This document shows, in pieces, positions 60,223 through 64,000 of a DNA stretch of 64,000 nucleotides. The translations under genes and the position numbers were made by a program. The first letter of the stretch is position 1; each line of letters opens with the position of its first letter. Origin of the DNA: Stenopsyche tienmushanensis (Eukaryota; Arthropoda; Insecta; Trichoptera; Stenopsychidae); NCBI GenBank assembly GCA_008973525.1, contig WACJ01000055.1, positions 1,116,001-1,180,000 of the forward strand. Reading direction: 5' to 3'. The notes under the pieces are model-generated. The model saw only the letters and a list, made by a program, of their open reading frames with translations, searched no databases and was not told the DNA's origin.

Positions 60223-63200
60223 ACAGCTTCATATTTTAACTATCACTTTAAAATGATCGGCACATTTTTTTCGATAATTGAAACGAGATTTTGCTTTATT
60301 CGAAATATTTAATAAATTATCATAGACCATGTGTTTTTATAGTGGGTTAAATCATGGATTCTTATTATATTACTATTGTATGAAATTTAATCGATATAAT
60401 GTTCAATATTTATTGATTAAATACATCTTTTATTAGTTATGAATAAAAATATTTCTTAATACAATATATTTTAGTATCAATATACAGTGTATAGTGAAAC
60501 CTCATATGCTGCATTGGTTGTTAAGTGGTAGCTTTTATTATCCTTCGTTAAATATCTTCCTATTCGCGTGTATATCAATATGTTATACAATTTATCTAAC
60601 GAGCATTATTGATGCATTCTGTTAAGTGGGTTCAATTTGTACAATATTGGATAAGAAAGGAATTAAGATAAATAAAATTTAGTAGACTCGAATCCCAATA
60701 TATTTGCTGAGTTGTCGGCCTTACGTCTACACAAAATAAAATTTGGAAACTCTAACATGATAAGGGATGAGGAAAAAAGTGTGCTGAATACGAATGATAT
60801 CTAAATGGTTCCCGAGAGGCCTTAAAATTACTTGTAAAGAAAATGTAAGTACGATGTACCGTGGAAATTTCGAAGTCAGCTGATGATGGATAGACACTGG
60901 GAGACATGATAAAAAACGATCAATACAAAGATATACCGCCCCCAAATAAATTACTTTCGCACAAAAATGTATCTGCGCGAAAAAAATTGTTTGCGCGTCC
61001 TTCGAAAAATTTATAAAGCCCTAATGCAAAAATAACATTAAAGTTTGCTCAGTGTTTCATCTTTATTTATAATAATACGCACACTCACTTGCGAGCACAC
61101 CAAATAAGGCAAGAAAAATAAAAGGAAACAAAGCGAATTTCCCATTTCCCTTGACGGAAATGATGAAAACCATTTACGATAGATACATTTTTCTTCGTCC
61201 TGATAAAATTTTTCGCCACCGTGAAAATGTACGAGGAAGTAATGAATTTTCAATCGTTCCGCATTTTCCGTGTTTTTCTTCCACCAGCAATGACTGTTTG
61301 TTGTCGTTAGACGGCATTAAAAAGAGATATTCATCGGTTTTTTTTTTACAACCGCCCAACATAATGTTGAATATTCTTTCGCAATACAATGGCAATTCGA
61401 AAACAATTAGTCTTATTTATGTGCCACATCGCCGGCTCATGCTTATACTTTCCGTGGATAATTCGATGAAATATCGCCCCGTACCGTTTAAATACATGGA
61501 CTAGGGTTATTAATAATCGGCGCTACAATATACACCGTTTTACGTAATGCTGACAGCTTATAATTTGGCCATTTTACATTATTTCCAATGAATGGACGGC
61601 CGATTAGTGAGGAATTCCCTTTGAATATGAATGAACATTCTCTGCCTAATCACAATACGTAGCCTCCTCTCAATAAATTAGCTTATATCTATACAAACCG
61701 ACTGGTTTTGTCTAACGTAATAGACAAGCTTGTACTTTGAATAAATTTAATATTGCTCTTCGGCTAATAGAAATTCGAGATATTTTAAACTTTCAGGCAA
61801 TTTATGCCCGTGTTCTACACAAATTCTCCAGCAAACTCGAAATGTTCTATTACAGGTTTAATAGATCGAAAAACGTTTTCATCTAATATTTAAACGCAAT
61901 TTTGATTTAAAAAATCGTGTATATAAATCATGTAAAGCTTCCATTAAGCTGAGCTGTAAGCTTTCATTACTCTTATCAATTTAATAATTCAAGTGTTTTT
62001 AAAGCTTGTAGTTAATTTTGCATTGCCATTTATATTTAATTACCATTTTTTGGACTGATTTTATTATATTTTCAGACGGTTAGCTGATGTACAGAAATTC
62101 TACACAATTTTAATTATTGAATAATTTAGTTCAACAACATCTTATACAATATTATTTGAGTTAAATATACACAAAAGGACTGGGTATATTAGTAATATTA
62201 ATCTTTAATTGCATATATTTTACGATGCAATTGCCCACATCCTAAGACTGAAATCTAATTACAATGAAACTATGTAACATGATTGTAACCAGTAGTTTTT
62301 TTTACTTCTTTTCAAGAAACGCTGCTTTGGAATGTCTTTATTTTACCTCGAATTTCATGACATTAGATGATTGTTCACAAATTAAAGTTCAATATTAAAT
62401 GCATACTGGTTCTTTTCCGTAAATAGATAGATAAGAGACCCCAATGTCACAGGGAAAAATATTTAATTCATATGTATTTTCATAATCATAGACAGACTAA
62501 GATGTCCGATATATCAAATAAGGGAAAGAAGTTGGTAAATCCTTTTATTATTTGTATTTGAAACTAAAAAATGATCCTATATTTGGGCTTCAAAGGATAA
62601 AATAATCGCTTCTGTATAAGTGCAGATGATATCAATTTTTCAATGTTGTTTCAAGCTAAAGTATACAGTTTTATGGTCGTTTAAGGCGTTTAAAAAAACT
62701 ATTTAATTGTACAAAAAATGGGTTTTGTTATCCTTATTTAATGATGGTTGACCTGGGTGGGACGATAATCCCCGTACGATTAATTTTCACCGGGAATCAA
62801 CGTTAATAATGTACATTCTCTTCACTTAATTTAATTTTAGTCTCCGTTCCGCAGTCTCTTATACGGTAAGATTGTCTTTTAATGTGCCTGAGCCGAGACT
62901 AAGACAAATAAAAGAAAGGATATTAATGTCGCATAATTTCTGGGTAATGAAGCAAATGTATCATTTGCCATATAACCCATTGTCTAAGAGAATAAAGCGA
63001 TTCTTCAACGCCACTTATCGTTCTGTTGGTCACACACATTTGCGATGTTCAAGCACTATTTGCCTATTCCACCCTCATACACTCTCCATTAAATCAGAGC
63101 GATTTATGGTGCAATAATTTCCGGCTTTGGTATAATTTTGATAATGTCGAGTCGAAAGCTCGTTTGAACTGCTCTGTATCGGATTGCCGTTAGTTGGTTG

Positions 63201-64000
63201 CACCGAGGCAAGTTTCATCTAGCGTTTAACTAGTTTCTAGATATGCTTGTGTACAAAGTTGAAATCCGCCGATGGTAGGATATCTGCTTCGATAAATTGC
63301 TCATTAACCGAAGAAGGGATAAGTTTACGACCTTCACAATTGCTGGAAGCAGATATACGTAGCCAGGTGTCAGGGTGGGTTATTAGAACTCGTATACGAC
63401 AGGTAGTTCGCATCTTGTAGCTGGGTTATAATTTACATAACCGTTTCGATTCAACAGGAGACTCGGTGATACTTCGTCCAAGTGATGCATGGTGAACGTA
63501 ATTAAATATCTTCGTACGATTCCATCTAACGATAGTACAGCTTGGGACTTGATACGAGTTTGTCTTCAATTTACTGGTCCAACGACTACTGAAATCTCAT
63601 CAATTCTAAATAAGACTCCAGATGCTCCTCCAAAAACTCTATGTTTCTAAAACAAAATATATACTATTATATATCAAACCTTAATATACTGATAATTAAT
63701 GATTTTTTTATAAAATTAAAACAATTTTACATTGCAAGCTTGAGAGCGACTGCAACAAGATGTGCATTACGGCTAATGCATCGTTTTAAGGAAAATTTAT
63801 AATGCTGCAGTTGTCTAGTTGCACATTAAGCTCCTAAGTACCGAGATATACTTAATGTTTGAAAACGTATACTTTTTAAAAATCTTGATGTTCATTAAGC
63901 ATTAAGCAGGGTTTTCTAAATGGCGCTGTAAATCTCGTGGCAAAGGACGTTGCATAAAACCCATGATAAATGTTAAACCTCACAAGCACAAAATATCCAA
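60223..64000. other. Non-coding stretch, no gene seen
   Basis: The 117-codon frame at 61151-61504 overlaps an open frame on the opposite strand and has no recognised domain. The frame at 62872-63117 starts at a non-ATG codon and is unrecognised. No repeat boundary was seen. This may still be intron of the gene at 50796. Confidence 0.4.

Noticed and set aside
61151..61504. 117-codon open frame
   Set aside because: No domain or splice context, and the opposite strand is also open. Treated as non-coding.

Overview
This window looks like AT-rich nuclear DNA of an arthropod, most likely an insect. The evidence is one long spliceosomal exon with good splice sites, vast non-coding flanks, and debris of transposon groups typical of insect genomes: piggyBac-like, hAT, pogo/Tigger, mariner, Helitron and non-LTR elements. 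I see no operon structure, rRNA, tRNA or CRISPR. The species cannot be named from the sequence.

Host gene content is small. The only convincing host coding sequence is an exon on the + strand at 50796-52422 (542 codons, strong ATG context, polypyrimidine tract and AG at 50774-50775, GTAAGT donor at 52423). It encodes a low-complexity His/Ser/Pro-rich segment of a larger protein that I do not recognise. No later exon is identifiable before the window ends, so the gene has an intron of more than 11 kb. Much of the rest may be intron or intergenic DNA.

Layout: 1-7.3 kb is mostly featureless apart from one complete piggyBac-like MITE (2605-3160). At 7.3-10.8 kb lies the most unusual object: five apparently identical tandem 398-bp units joined to a 1.4-kb body whose far end is a (CAT)n tail with a 3'-end-like sequence of a non-LTR element. 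The whole is flanked by 12-14-bp direct repeats, as if it had inserted as one 3.4-kb minus-strand retroelement with repeated 5' monomers. From 17.9 to 20.6 kb there are two pogo/Tigger-type elements, one with readable transposase remnants. A non-autonomous Helitron fills 21985-24564 and contains a non-LTR retrotransposon fragment and several internal rearrangements. From 27 to 49 kb there is a scatter of TTAA-flanked piggyBac-like elements and hAT-like ends, plus Mutator-like and mariner-like pseudogene fragments at 47.2-48.2 kb. After the host exon, a second Helitron (53675-55945) carries a broken PIF1-type helicase. Two more piggyBac-like elements stand 151 bp apart at 58.9-60.1 kb.

The piggyBac-like copies share an interior but have different combinations of two terminal inverted repeats. 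Next to one terminus several copies carry a short hairpin whose sequence differs between copies while its fold is kept. All comparisons were made by eye, with no database search.
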